NCBI GenBank assembly: GCA_935421135.1
Contig: OW285187.1
Coordinates: 25,854,429 to 25,918,428 of the forward strand
Direction of reading: 5' to 3'
Source of the DNA: Bugulina stolonifera
Lineage: Eukaryota; Bryozoa; Gymnolaemata; Cheilostomatida; Bugulidae
Length of the DNA: 64,000 nucleotides
Shown here: positions 21,265-49,086 of the stretch, in pieces
How the letters are laid out: each line of letters starts with the position of its first letter
How positions within the stretch are numbered: position 1 is the first letter of the stretch
Made by a program: the position numbers and the translations under genes
The notes under the pieces: generated by a model
Seen by the model: only the letters and a program-made list of their open reading frames with translations
Databases searched by the model: none
What the model was told of the DNA's origin: nothing

Positions 21265-24200
21265 TCATTGCGGAGGTGGTGGTGGTGGGAGAGGAGCCTG
21301 CATGTAGTTGCTGCCGTAGCTGGAGGGTGGTGGTGGAGGGGGTGGTGCTGCAGGATTTGATCCACCGTAACTGCCTTGACTCTGCCATGGAGGGGTGGGG
21401 GCTGAAGGTTGATGCCAAGGGGCATTACTTGCTGTAGATAGAAACATAGCAAGCACTACAGTATTGAACAATATTGATATATACAGTACATGTATTCATT
21501 TCTGAAAAACCTGCTTAATATTGTGTATTAGTACAGAGATGCCATACTTAGTAGTTTTCATTGGGAATTTTTAAACGGGAATGAATAGATGAAGTAACCA
21601 CTACCAGAATTAGTGAAGTCATAACATTTTTATCCAAAACAGCGACATTTTGTTCTGAAATTTTAACTTCTGGCTCCACCTACAATGTAGTTGCAAATAT
21701 TCCGCCAAAACTTAGAAAAATCTACTTAAACAACCTTGATGTTCAAAACTTCTTGCGCAGAAAAGCAATGGACTTGATGAATTACATGTTGTATAGTTGT
21801 ACATAATTATAAAAACCATGAAGCTATGTTTCAACTTACAAGGTGGTTGTGACCAGGAACCAGATGGTGGTGGTGGAGGTGGTCCACCATAGGAGCTAGA
21901 CATTGGTGGTGGAACTGCAATATAGAATTCAATGTTTTAATATGAAATGCTGGGACTACAGTGAGGGGGCGTATTCGTGAACAAGGCACAGTTGATATTT
22001 TGGAGTTATTCCCTCATTGGAATACAAATGTGATTAGGTTTAATAATCTGGTGATCAAAGCTAAAGTAGCGTTAGATTATAAGTATCTTACCTGGTGGAG
22101 TCATCTTTGGGGGAGGTGGAGGACCAACCGCAGCTGGAGAACCCCATCTGTTGCTGTTCATCATACCAGACTGGGGAGATGCATCCCAGCTACAAGCATC
22201 ACATGATTAATGTTGGTCATAGCGGTATTTCTAAATACATTGACAGCGGTAGTAACATTTATGAACTTCAATGATTATCATAATACTATTCTAGCTTCAC
22301 AATACCTTCGGTGTGATTGATGGCCAGGAGGACCACGGTCATACTGGCTACCAGAAGGTGGGCCTCGTTGATCAAACCGAGATGGTGGCTGATCATAATG
22401 ACGATTCCCGTGATCAAATGGGGGTGGTCCTTGGTTATACGGCATAGGAGGTCGTCCATGGTCAAATCTGTTTGGAGGTGGACCTTGATCGAACCGTGAA
22501 GGAGGTTGATTTGACCGCGAATGTTCATTAGATCTACCAAACTGTCCACCAGGGCCCCCTGGTCTACTATTAAATGACTGGTGACCTCCATATCTATCAC
22601 CGCCATGATTTCTTGACTCAAATTCATCAAACCTTGACCTCCGGCCACCATAGCCATAGTCAGCACTGAGTGCTGGAGGTGCTGAGGATGCCATGGGAGG
22701 TGGTGCGTCTGCACCAACTTTGGAAAACCCACTACCATTGGCAGCATTGTGAGGTTCACTCATCATTGGTCGAGACATCTTAGAAGCTAGTTCAGCCTTC
22801 ACTGTCTCTGGTGCCACCTAAGAGAATAACATGAAAAAGTTTACATTCTATGGGGTAGTCATTGAATAAATACATATTACATCTACATGTATGTATATCA
22901 TATAAAGAAATAATGTTAGATAATAATATAATGTACATACAATAGGTTGTACGGCTGTAAAATAGTGCTCGATAGCATAACTAGAGCATAAAAACCACCA
23001 GACCCAAGTGTTCACTGCCACAGTTTTACGTCTGCAAAAAGATGACCTGACAAATAGGAAACTGAACAGTAACTGCAAACACTTGATCAGGTGGTTTTAT
23101 TTGTTCTAAGTAGACATAATAAATATGTAGAACAAACTTGGGGTGTAGAGTGAGAAATAGAGCCAGGCTCCACATTCAACATACCTGACCCAATTCGGCC
23201 ATCAATGACATATATTCAGAATCCATCTTGGCACGGTCTTGTCTGCCGACTATTGTGTTAGCTGGCAAGTCGCCAAGTCCTTTGGCAGCAACCATCTGTG
23301 ACTGAGCTAACTCTGCAGGAGTTTTCTGTACGCAATCTCTGGCTATGTGCCCTGCTGCACCACATTTGGTACATATAATCTGGTTGGTTATTATAGTTTC
23401 AGCCTCAGCTATTTGTCTCAGTTTTCTAAATTGGGAAGAGAAAATAAATTGAAGTCAACTAAAGTTCAAAATTGACTTGGAATGACCTCTGAAAATTCAA
23501 CTTGGAATGACCTCTGCTGCACTGATTATGCTTTCATTGGAGGCAAAATCAAGTTTTACACCAGCTAACAAGCATTAAAACAGTCCCAAATAATCTATAC
23601 GTTTACTTTGATTGCTTGTCTATCTGGACCAAACTGCCATAATAGATGGTCTGTTACAGATTAGCGTGGACATCAATAATATCATTATCGAATGTTGACT
23701 AACCGTATAAAGGCAGACTAGTGGAAATTTTACTGGAATCACTTATACAGTGTGGATATACACTGCACACCAACTATATAATGAAAATGATGTATATATA
23801 ACCAATACAGCACACTACTTACTGTAAACCATCATTGTCTCGTAAAGTACCATTTAGTAGAGCCAGCTCTCTTAACTGTTGCTTTCTCAAATCATTCTTT
23901 TCTTCAGGAATTTCTATACCTTCTTTGATTATTTCATGAATCTGGAGGAATAATAAAAGGTACATGACATAAGTTAATAACAACACAGTAATTAACAATG
24001 TTCTGTACAGAGGCACGGAGATATAAACGAGTGACTACCACAAGAATAATGCTTCTTTATTGTTGTCTAGCTACCCCATCATCCGTGTATTTCATACCCC
24101 AAATACTGTGAAAGCGATTTAAGAAGTACTACTGATAGTATAGCATAGCTTACTCGTATAACTGCCTTCTTCACATGCTCTGGGTCATTAGCTGTAATAT

Positions 24201-26758
24201 AGGCATGCAGGGGTTCATCCTCACCAGGTAATGGTTGGCCGTCTTTCCTTCCAATCTTACCTTCTTTAACAGACCCTTTACCTCGGATAATGATCTTAGC
24301 TCCAGTCTACACAAATACGATAACGGTAATTATATGGTATGCCAACTGTCAGATGAACTGATGAAAGATTGAGTAGAAAATGGGAAAACAAGGTATAATT
24401 TCTGCACACATGTTAGATATATATTTGATTGTCCTATGTCATGGAGATGTACGAGAATTACCAACCTCCTTTTCCAGTGTCTTCAGAGTGTTACCACGAG
24501 GACCAATGAGTAAACCAACAAAATTGATCTCTGGATGGCTGTCCTGAGGGATCATCACCTTATCATTCACTCGGATTATCGGAGGTCTGAAAACAGCCAT
24601 GAAATTTGACACATAAAACAAAGTTAGGTATTCAACATCACCTACAACACAACATAGTATGTTAAACAGGTTAAAATTTGATCAAAACAACAGAGAACAA
24701 CACACAGATATATACACACTTGTAATCTGTAGGTGGTTTGTATGAAGAATTGAGAGCCAATAGTTTCTGGATCTTCTCATGCCTGTCTTCTTCCAAAGCT
24801 TTCCTCGTCCTGTATTCCCTGGTGTTCATCCGTTTGCCTTCATTGTTATAGATAGGTTCAGGAGAGGGGGATCTACAGAGAATGAGGGACATTGCATCAC
24901 ACAACCAGTCTCATTCTCATACCACAAAGTGATAAAAATTTCGGGAAATTATATCATTCGAAAGCATTCAGTGATACTACATGTAGTATAACTGCATCAT
25001 AGCCAGAATCAATCTGTACTAAGGATATCTGACCATTACTACATGCTAGTAGTAACCTCGGATAGATCAGCAGTACTCTTCAACTCCACGGACCAATAAA
25101 ACACATTTTTCTGAATGCTGTGATTCTTACTATGATCTAGTTTCACTAGTAGGCTTAATGAGGTTTAGAATGATATAAGGCACCGAGGGATTTATCACCA
25201 CTTTCACCGTTCCCATGAAGTCTTACACAACTATATTATAACCTAGGATACCTGGTAACTGATATGTACCATAGCAAGCATTAGGACTGTGCTATTGAAA
25301 CAGTACCCATTCTACAAGGTAACCCCGGTGAAAACACAGCAGTGTAGGACTCCATTAGACCATAACTCTAGAAAATTCAGACAATTACTTATAGCAGCAG
25401 CAGTTCCCAAGAAGTCTTTCTCATATTAAAACAAACATCTACAATTTCTACATAATAAAGTTTGCTACTTTTGCTGTTTTATGGAATTGAGTGAAGGGTG
25501 CACAACTCCTAAATGGCTCAAGTTGAAATTTTTAGTTACTTGAAGAAAAATGCTTCGTCATATAAACCTATCTAAAAGATGTTTTAATTGAATGTTACAA
25601 CCATGAACACTGAACCTAATTTATTTATTACAATTTAATTAATCCGGTTTGCTACCTAAAATAAATTGATGATTAATTCTGAAATAAAATTAATTATAGG
25701 ATTAATTCTTCATGTTGCCACCATCCATCAGTTCCGATTTTCACCTATGTTGATGGAAATATTAAGTATTTATATAAATATATATCAGGCTGCAAACACA
25801 AATATAATTCAGATTAGATTGGAGTGGCAATCAACCTGTATTAAGGAAAGTAATGGATTAACCTACTTATTGACAAGTTGTAATTTTAGTGCCACTGCAT
25901 AGTAGAAGTACCAAGCTTTAAGAAAAATTCAATAGATCAAACATGACAATGCATGCAGCTCAAGTATCATAATATGCTTCAACAAGGTGGGAATAGCAGA
26001 TATCAATTGTAGGAAATTCAACTGAGTTAATTAGGAGGTTTGATAAATGAACAATATAACTTTTAATTCAAATATTTTTGGAAAATGGTGTTGTGAGAAG
26101 ATTTTATACATGTATCGGCACTCGATTTTTGCTGGGAGCATGTGAATAAACATCTATGCACCTGCCTGCAAGTCAAGTGAACTATAATTAATAGTATACC
26201 AAGTGATGCATATGGAAAAAGTCTATGTGATGTCATAAAAAGGAAATAAAGTAATTAGCAAGAATGGTCTTATGAATTGTGAGTATAGATTCTGGCAGCA
26301 TCAACACTCAGCCAACCTTTCTTCCGGGTTAGCGGGAATTCCGAGGTCTCCAGAGCGTAGTCTTCTACTACTTTCTTCTATCTGTAGCTGAACTAAAGGT
26401 TTGGTTAAGGAGAAAAAGGAGAGAATATTGTTAACATTATTCAATACATTATCATACAACAGTCCAGACAGCAATAGAAACATACATAGGCCTATATACT
26501 TAGTAACCATTGAAGAGGTAGTAAATTGGATAAAATATTAACAAATATACGCAGAGTACTAAGAATTTTGCTGTACCTCATATAACACGTCGAAACATAA
26601 CTGTATGTAACACTTACGCAAATATTGCTCTTTTTGTTCATCTGTTGCATCTGCAGGGAGTGTTGTTGGCATGCCCGGAATGAATGTTTTATCACCTTCA
26701 TCATTAGCCCACCGTGACCTTTTCTTTTTCTTTTTTTCTGGAGGCCAACTGGCAGACT
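21265..26758 (-). CDS. SF1: Splicing factor 1 / branchpoint-binding protein (5' coding exon unresolved)
   Basis: Eleven in-phase exons: 26758-26618, 26392-26317, 24872-24720, 24586-24466, 24306-24154, 23941-23823, 23425-23185, 22817-22306, 22189-22092, 21914-21840 and 21431-21265, giving about 618 residues (human about 639). In order they encode the U2AF ligand motif KKKKKRSRWAND, then GDLGIPANPEER, then the RSPSPEPIYN segment (the SPSP phosphorylation site of vertebrate SF1). The KH-QUA2 domain with GLLIGPRGNTLK and IIIRGKGSVKEGKIGRKDGQ follows, then one CCHC zinc knuckle (CTKCGAAGHIARDC). The C-terminus is long and rich in Gly, Arg and Pro, ending in polyproline runs. SF1 recognises the intron branchpoint with U2AF in the nucleus. 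Exon 26758 starts in mid-codon, so one upstream exon with the start is missing; a candidate is at 27432-27462. Confidence 0.93.
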
Positions 26759-26949
26759 CTGCAGTTTTTAATAATTTTACAATATATAATAAGATTAGGA
26801 AGCTCTCGATAAGATTGTGTAATAGGCTACATTAGCAAACTGACAAAGAAGTTGTAAGATGTTTGCTCCGTGACTTAGTTCAGATGCTCAACATAGTGGG
26901 AAAGAGGAAGATCAAATTGTAATAGAGAAACACCTATGAGGCCACAGCA

Positions 26950-27160
26950 GAATACTAAAGCCTTCGATGCCAGGATTGTGTTTGAGGAACACATCCTTGT
27001 CGATAAGTGAGAGTCCATTGTGCTAGGTGACTAAGTGCTGTAGAGGCTTGGGTTGAAACCCCCAGTGAGCGATGGGCTATTTCTAAGGATGTGGAACCAA
27101 GTCCCCGGCTGCTCATATGAAAATCTTTGCAAGAAAAATAATCATATAGATTTCCCAAGC
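26950..27160 (+). mobile_element. tRNA-derived SINE (family 3), diverged copy
   Basis: Contains TGTGCTAGGTGACTAAGTGC and TGTAGAGG followed by a B-box-like GGTTGAAACCC at 27051. It matches the fuller copy at 29513-29650 in order and spacing, including the following AAGGATG/CATGGATG stretch. It appears to lack an intact A-box half. Limits are approximate. Confidence 0.55.
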
Positions 27161-27431
27161 AAAGGTTAGCACCAGCCCACAGAAATGTGGTTCATTGTAA
27201 CTAACTTGAAAATTGTAGCGATCTTCTAAAGCGCATCATTCGATATGGTACCTCCGGGTATCTACATTTAGCTTTGCGATTTGACTGCCGGTTTTTTCAC
27301 AGTAGAGCATTGCTGTGCCATTTAAATCCAAGCCATTAAGCCTTATCGTGCCAACAAAAATGTGATGGCCTACTGCACTTTTTTTACAAATTGAATCATG
27401 AACCAAAAGGAATAAGATCGCAATTCAACAC

Positions 27432-27462
27432 GGATATCTTGAAATGGCGCCCTAGACGGCAT
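27432..27462 (-). CDS. SF1: Candidate first coding exon of SF1
   Basis: Minus-strand ATG followed by ten codons (MPSRAPFQDI) and one extra base before GTGTTG. The phase exactly fits the 2-base overhang at the start of the 26758 exon. However, the donor is weak, and the residues match nothing I know, so this is a placement by phase and position only. Confidence 0.22.
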
Positions 27463-27527
27463 GATATTCCTTTCTTCTCTATTTCTTGATGCGGTATGGG
27501 CTATTTCACAAATGCAGTAAGCTATAA

Positions 27528-27570
27528 AGTTGGGATAACGATCATAATGATCGTGATCATTATCCCAACT
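27528..27570. repeat. Short hairpin, 17-bp arms
   Basis: AGTTGGGATAACGATCA pairs with TGATCATTATCCCAACT with a single mismatch (a possible G:U in RNA). The 9-base centre is itself partly palindromic (ATGATC). Intergenic between SF1 and POLR3A; possibly a transposon remnant. Confidence 0.7.
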
Positions 27571-27896
27571 GTGTTAATCGCAATTCCTGAGTATTCCCAT
27601 TTGATAGGCTAGTACGTAATTCACAAACCATGGTGCAAGGTTAAGGCAACATTGTTATTGACTAGTGAATGTGGAAATCTGTGGGCTAAATAAAGAAAAT
27701 AGCCTAAGCAAGCTATAGCCTAATTTTATTATATTACATTATAATCGATCATCATCATAATTTAATATCATATTAAATTATTAGGCATTGAATTTAAATT
27801 AAACGCTTATCATGATGATCTCACTATCATTATGATAATAATCGATAATGATATAATCATGATAATAGTTTAATCTAAATCTAATGCAGGCTTGCC

Positions 27897-28024
27897 AATT
27901 CTCCCTGATTCCACAGGAGACTCCTTGATTTTCAACTCAAATTGTAGGACCCCACCCAAAATAGACAGCCCCAAGCCAAATGCTGAATCTCCCTGATTTT
28001 CATCGGCCGAACTTGGCAAGCCTA
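27897..28024. mobile_element. Small hAT-like MITE, 128 bp
   Basis: The ends CAGGCTTGCC and GGCAAGCCTA are inverted repeats, and the unit is flanked by the perfect 8-bp duplication ATCTAATG (27889-27896 and 28025-28032), the hallmark length of hAT insertions. The interior contains TCTCCCTGATT and GACTCCTTGATTTTCAACTC. A second copy with the same interior enters the window at 63921. Confidence 0.85.
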
Positions 28025-28973
28025 ATCTAATGCCTTTTCCTTTTAATCTGATTCAACAGTTGCAACACATTATTAAGAGTTCTATAATAATTATATCAAT
28101 CATCATTGATTTTAATATAATAATCATAAATAATGTTATGTATAATAATTATAAATTAAAATTAAATTATAAAAAAATAATGAGAAATTATTAGAATTAC
28201 AACTAGTTAAAATTTAGTCAGGCCTACCAATGTACATGAAACATAAAGGCATGTAAAATAACATAGCAGAGATTTTTATTTTGATAAGATAAAATGCTCA
28301 AATATCATTAAATTTAAGTCACTGGAGTGTTAGCGAATTTGAGAGCTGTTGTTAGCCATAGTGATAGTGATAGTCTTTAAGTCTCAGTCTGTCATTGGTG
28401 TAGTATTAAAGGAACGTATTCTTACGGTCACTGCTATCCCTTTTTAACGTCTCTGTTGACATTGTTAATGTTGGATCTCAGCTTGGAATGCTACAATGTA
28501 GGAGATATCGACTTCATCAACAATATGCAATTTTAATTTATAAGACCTGCTAAGACACGACGTGCATCATATTTTCATTGACATTCCAGCGTTAAAAAAC
28601 GCACAACAGAAATAAAAATGGTGGGTGGAAAAAGTTCAAAAATAGCCTGTGCTGAATATTTGCCTAAGATTAACTAATACGTCATCATATCAGCAAATGT
28701 GATTAACATCGTACGGGCATAGCTTTTCTAATACGCAAGGCTTGCTTATCTACCGATCACAATTCGCCGAAGTTTAGCCAATCAGGTTGAAAGCAATGAG
28801 CTCTGATATTTGATTGTGTTTGCTGTCAAGCGATGTTTTGAATACATCATTTAGAAAAGCATGGCCGCCTCCTTATCAACTCAATGGCAATGAGAGAATT
28901 AAAACCATGTTGTAATAACAGTAACATTCCAATTCCGTACTTCTTATATAAAGTTACAATCAGTTAAATCAAC

Positions 28974-45629
<16,656 letters not shown>

Positions 45630-45776
45630 ACAAAAGTAGAAGATGACTGAACTTGACTGTAGGCTAGACATATTATATAATGTTGTAGGGAGGAGTGAGG
45701 GGAACCTTCCTCATGTGCAATACATTTGACCAGTTTGAATTTTATAATGCTTATAATTTATATAAAATAATTATTC

Positions 45777-45782
45777 AATAAA
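45777..45782 (+). terminator. Poly(A) signal of POLR3A
   Basis: AATAAA 148 nt downstream of the POLR3A stop in an AT-rich context, followed by a T/G-rich stretch (TATTGTTTAG). This is the best candidate signal before the next gene. Confidence 0.6.
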
Positions 45783-46104
45783 ATCACTTAGTATATTGTT
45801 TAGCAGTTAGTGAGTAGTATAGTATGCAGTCGGTTTTGTTAATTTAGCAGTTATAGTAAAACATAACAATGAGCATGGCAGTTGTACATGTACATTGACA
45901 CTGTCCCACCATAATATTTCCTCCTGGCTCAGAGACTAAAATACCTGGGGCTGGAACTGCAATACAACGTTCATCTTGAAACATTAGGATATTTTTTACA
46001 TTTGCTAGGATTGAGTAAAAGTGCATTGGTATAGCACACACATGGCTGTTTCTAGTCATAGGTTAGCTTGTCTGGCAACAAAGAGTATCTACCACGCACT
46101 GTCC

Positions 46105-46124
46105 AAAGGGGTATATACCCCTTT
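46105..46124. repeat. Perfect 20-bp palindrome
   Basis: AAAGGGGTATATACCCCTTT is its own reverse complement. It lies between POLR3A and FAM136A and is bracketed by two CACTGTCC words. Function unknown. Confidence 0.8.
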
Positions 46125-46511
46125 GCCACTGTCCAACTCGATCAGCTATAATAAGCTGTAGTGGAGTTGTCCTACTTTTTGCACCCATTTTATACAAATG
46201 CCAAGAAATTTCAATCATACGAAATTAAATAATGGTAGAATTGAAAAATTGCTAAATGGTGCAAACAAAAAAATTGATATAAATTAATCCTATGTTATTG
46301 ATACAACTATGGTACAACAAAAGTATCGCGAAATCGTTGTATGTTTAGTCTGCGGGCAAGATGCACATTTAGATTAGTTCCTCCACAAGTGTTTTTTTTC
46401 ATTTTAATAACTTAGTTCTTGAAATATCAAGAACTTTGGGAAAGACATACAATATCATATGTACAAAGTATAACATTTTATTTGTATATAGCAATAGTGA
46501 GTATTTTAACA

Positions 46512-48670
46512 ATGGAGGAAGCGAACAGCAAGGTCCAGGAAGCTGTCAACAAGCATATCAATGATATAGACAAATCTTGTTTACGGAAGTTGCAGGTGAG
46601 ATCACTCAATAAATTCAGTAACTGTACTGAGTAAGATGAGATCATCTTCTTAAACTAAAAATGAGATAGCGTAATCATTATTATATTACATATTAATTAT
46701 CATTAATACTTTCAATCACATTTAGTTGTCTACCGGGAAGTTGAACTGATCAGACCAGCCATTTGTTTTTCATTTTTGACACAAATCACAAATCTTCCAT
46801 ACATTAACATTAACATTACATGGAATAACTCAGGGGCGGATATAGGAAAAATTTCAACACCAGCCTTCTTTCAAGAAGTCATGGATTTCACGTGTCTGAG
46901 TGAGTTAATACAAGATAAGTGTGAAACATGAACATGTATGGGTACAGTCTACACACATAACATGACTATTACAGCACTATACAATGACTATACTGCCTGA
47001 GCAAGTAAATAGGCAATGAATTGAAGCCTGGACATGCATAGTATTAATAGTTTACAGAGCACAGCTAGTATTGCATGCTTGATTGAACACACACCTAGGA
47101 TGGTGGCGTGGGTGCCTATAGCCGCCCCTGGAATAACTGACGGTGTAGATCTGACGAAAAAAGTTGCTTACTTTTTAGCAATTGCACACGGCATCCCTAA
47201 AACCGGCACTTCTCACTCGGTCGGCTCATGTAATGAGTGTAGTAGTTGTTGTGGCATGTGATGCCAGAATGAAATTGAAGTGAAACCAAGTAGAAGATTC
47301 GATAGTCTTCTAGCTCTGAAATATATTCTCCTTCTTCTGAACAAGTCGGGAGGGGTGGCAGTGGTGCTGGGAGATAGAGTAGGTAGACTACTTGAGCTCC
47401 CAGTGTGAATAATAGGAGAGCATATATATTAAATCTAATTACACTTTTTGTAAAAAACTAAATGACTAATGACTACAAAAAGGCTTTATTTGCTCATAGG
47501 GGGGCATATTAACTATAATTGTGCTTTAGCCTAGTAGTAATAGTTTGGGGTGGATCTGAATTGCATTGATTTTATGTCAGTCTTTTCAAGTGTAGTCCAA
47601 AGAGGGTAAAAGGAAAGCGGGATCACTCTGGCCAAAATCTGTCCGTCCCCCGCCTCCAAACGCGGTCTGGATTATGAAAGGAGTTGTGCCACCTTGTATG
47701 TAGATTACCTATAGCTATTGGCGTTCCGCGAACCTATAAGAAGCGCTTCTTCACAACGGCCTCGTATAAACACTGTATTTATATCAATGGGATATTAATG
47801 CAGGATGCTAAATATTACAATCGTTAAACTGCGATGCCAGTCGAACAGCTATCTAAAATCTCACTGGGCAAATGGTGGGAAAGTGGATCGCGGAACATCG
47901 AGACCGCCAAATTGGCCGTATTTTGTGGGACAGGGTGAGTGAACCATCTTTCCTATGACCATATTTGTGTAGTCTAATGTTTAAGCTCATTGTTCCCATT
48001 AATGCCCCATCTAGTTTGATCACACCCATTACTTTATTTCCCAAAACCACATTGTCTGATTGAGCATTCGGTCAGCTTGCATTTCAATTGTTACAATAGT
48101 TGTATTTCACTGGCCCACTTGAAATTTTTGGTTTTTGTAGCACAAACATCTATTCTATTGCACCTAAAATAATAGCGGCAGTGTTGTTGATATGTTGCGA
48201 GGGTTATGTCATGCCTAATACGCGTTTAATTGTAGGTAAAAATGTTCAAATGTAGTGCTCAGTGTTGTGAAAATAACGAAATGTCAATGCATCAAGTTCA
48301 AGAATGTGTCACTAGATGTAATGCACCAGCGCAACAAGCTGACCAATATCTGCAAACAGAGCTGCAGTCATTCCAGGTTGGTAAATGCATAAATCTGCTC
48401 TCACTTGTAGTGAAGAAATCTTTGATTCTCTCAGTGAATGAAATGTAACAAATATCGTACCGTGTCTTGTTGTAGAGCCGACTTCAAAGATGTGTATTAG
48501 ATTGCAGAGACAAGTCAAATGATATGCTAGGATCAAGTGCAAGTGAAAAGGACAAACAACAGGCAACCGTGTTGCTAGAGAAATGCGCAGTAAAATGTGT
48601 GGACACCCACTTAGCTTTACTCCCTAACTTATTCAAACGTATCAAGGATACACTAGAAAGTTCAAAGTAA
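46512..48670 (+). CDS. FAM136A: FAM136A-like mitochondrial intermembrane-space protein
   Basis: Three phase-0 exons, 46512-46595, 48236-48376 and 48476-48670, give 139 residues against 138 in human. The N-terminus MEEANSKVQEAVNKHINDID matches the VQEAV helix of the family. Four Cys-x3-Cys motifs follow: CSAQC, CVTRC, CVLDC and CAVKC, the twin-CX3C pattern expected to form disulfide-linked helical hairpins in the mitochondrial intermembrane space. The family is conserved in animals, and its human member is linked to intermembrane-space proteostasis. The large first intron carries a hAT-like MITE. It follows POLR3A on the same strand and converges with MFSD13A. Confidence 0.93.
46831..47130. 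mobile_element. hAT-like MITE, 300 bp, perfect 8-bp TSD
   Basis: The ends CAGGGGCGGATATAGG and CCTATAGCCGCCCCTG are inverted repeats with one mismatch. GAATAACT flanks the unit on both sides (46823-46830 and 47131-47138). It sits in FAM136A intron 1. The open frame spanning its right end is not a gene. Confidence 0.88.
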
Positions 48671-49086
48671 TAATAGCAACCTTATTATTTGAGGATGAAC
48701 AATTGACATTTTATTTGTTAAATGTATATCAAAAATATAAGTAGATAACACCGCATGTATCTATGAATTAGTATTAAAAATATTGTTTATGTCAGCTATT
48801 AATACATCTAATATAAAAAATATCATTTAGGTACTTTTGTAGGCCTACAAATAAGACAGAACATAGGCCTTTTTGTATACAAAAATTAGTGGGCAATGCA
48901 AAGAGCACCAATATTAACCTGAATAAAATCTTGGAAATTGAATGGTCAAAATTAATACACATTTAAAATGTGATTCTCCACTGATGCAATTCAATTCAAT
49001 ACGTTAAAACAGGTACATTTCCCAAAATAAACCAGCATATATAATGGTTATGAAATCGAAATAAAAATAATGTTTTTCTGAAACTA
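48671..49086. other. Convergent gap between FAM136A and MFSD13A-like genes
   Basis: About 416 bp of AT-rich sequence that must serve both 3' UTRs. A plus-strand AATAAA at 49026-49031 may end FAM136A, and a TTTATT near 48711 may end the minus-strand gene, which would make the two mRNAs overlap. Confidence 0.5.

Larger units (their letters stand above)
26759..28973. other. SF1/POLR3A divergent spacer and SF1 upstream region
   Basis: It contains the unlocated SF1 first exon, a SINE (about 26950-27160), a hairpin (27528-27570), a small hAT-like MITE (27897-28024) and very AT-rich DNA between about 27700 and 28230. The SF1 and POLR3A start regions are head to head and could share a promoter. No other gene was found. 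Confidence 0.55.
45630..46511. other. POLR3A 3' UTR and spacer before FAM136A
   Basis: About 0.88 kb with the POLR3A poly(A) signal at 45777, a 20-bp palindrome at 46105-46124 and presumably the FAM136A promoter. No gene recognised on either strand. Confidence 0.6.

Noticed and set aside
22286..22759. 157-codon minus-strand open frame
   Set aside because: Alternative frame of the long SF1 C-terminal exon; the Gly/Arg/Pro-rich frame joins the conserved neighbours in phase.
47034..47261. 75-codon open frame in FAM136A intron 1
   Set aside because: Overlaps the end of the hAT-like MITE and has no family match; FAM136A exons 1 and 2 join in phase without it.
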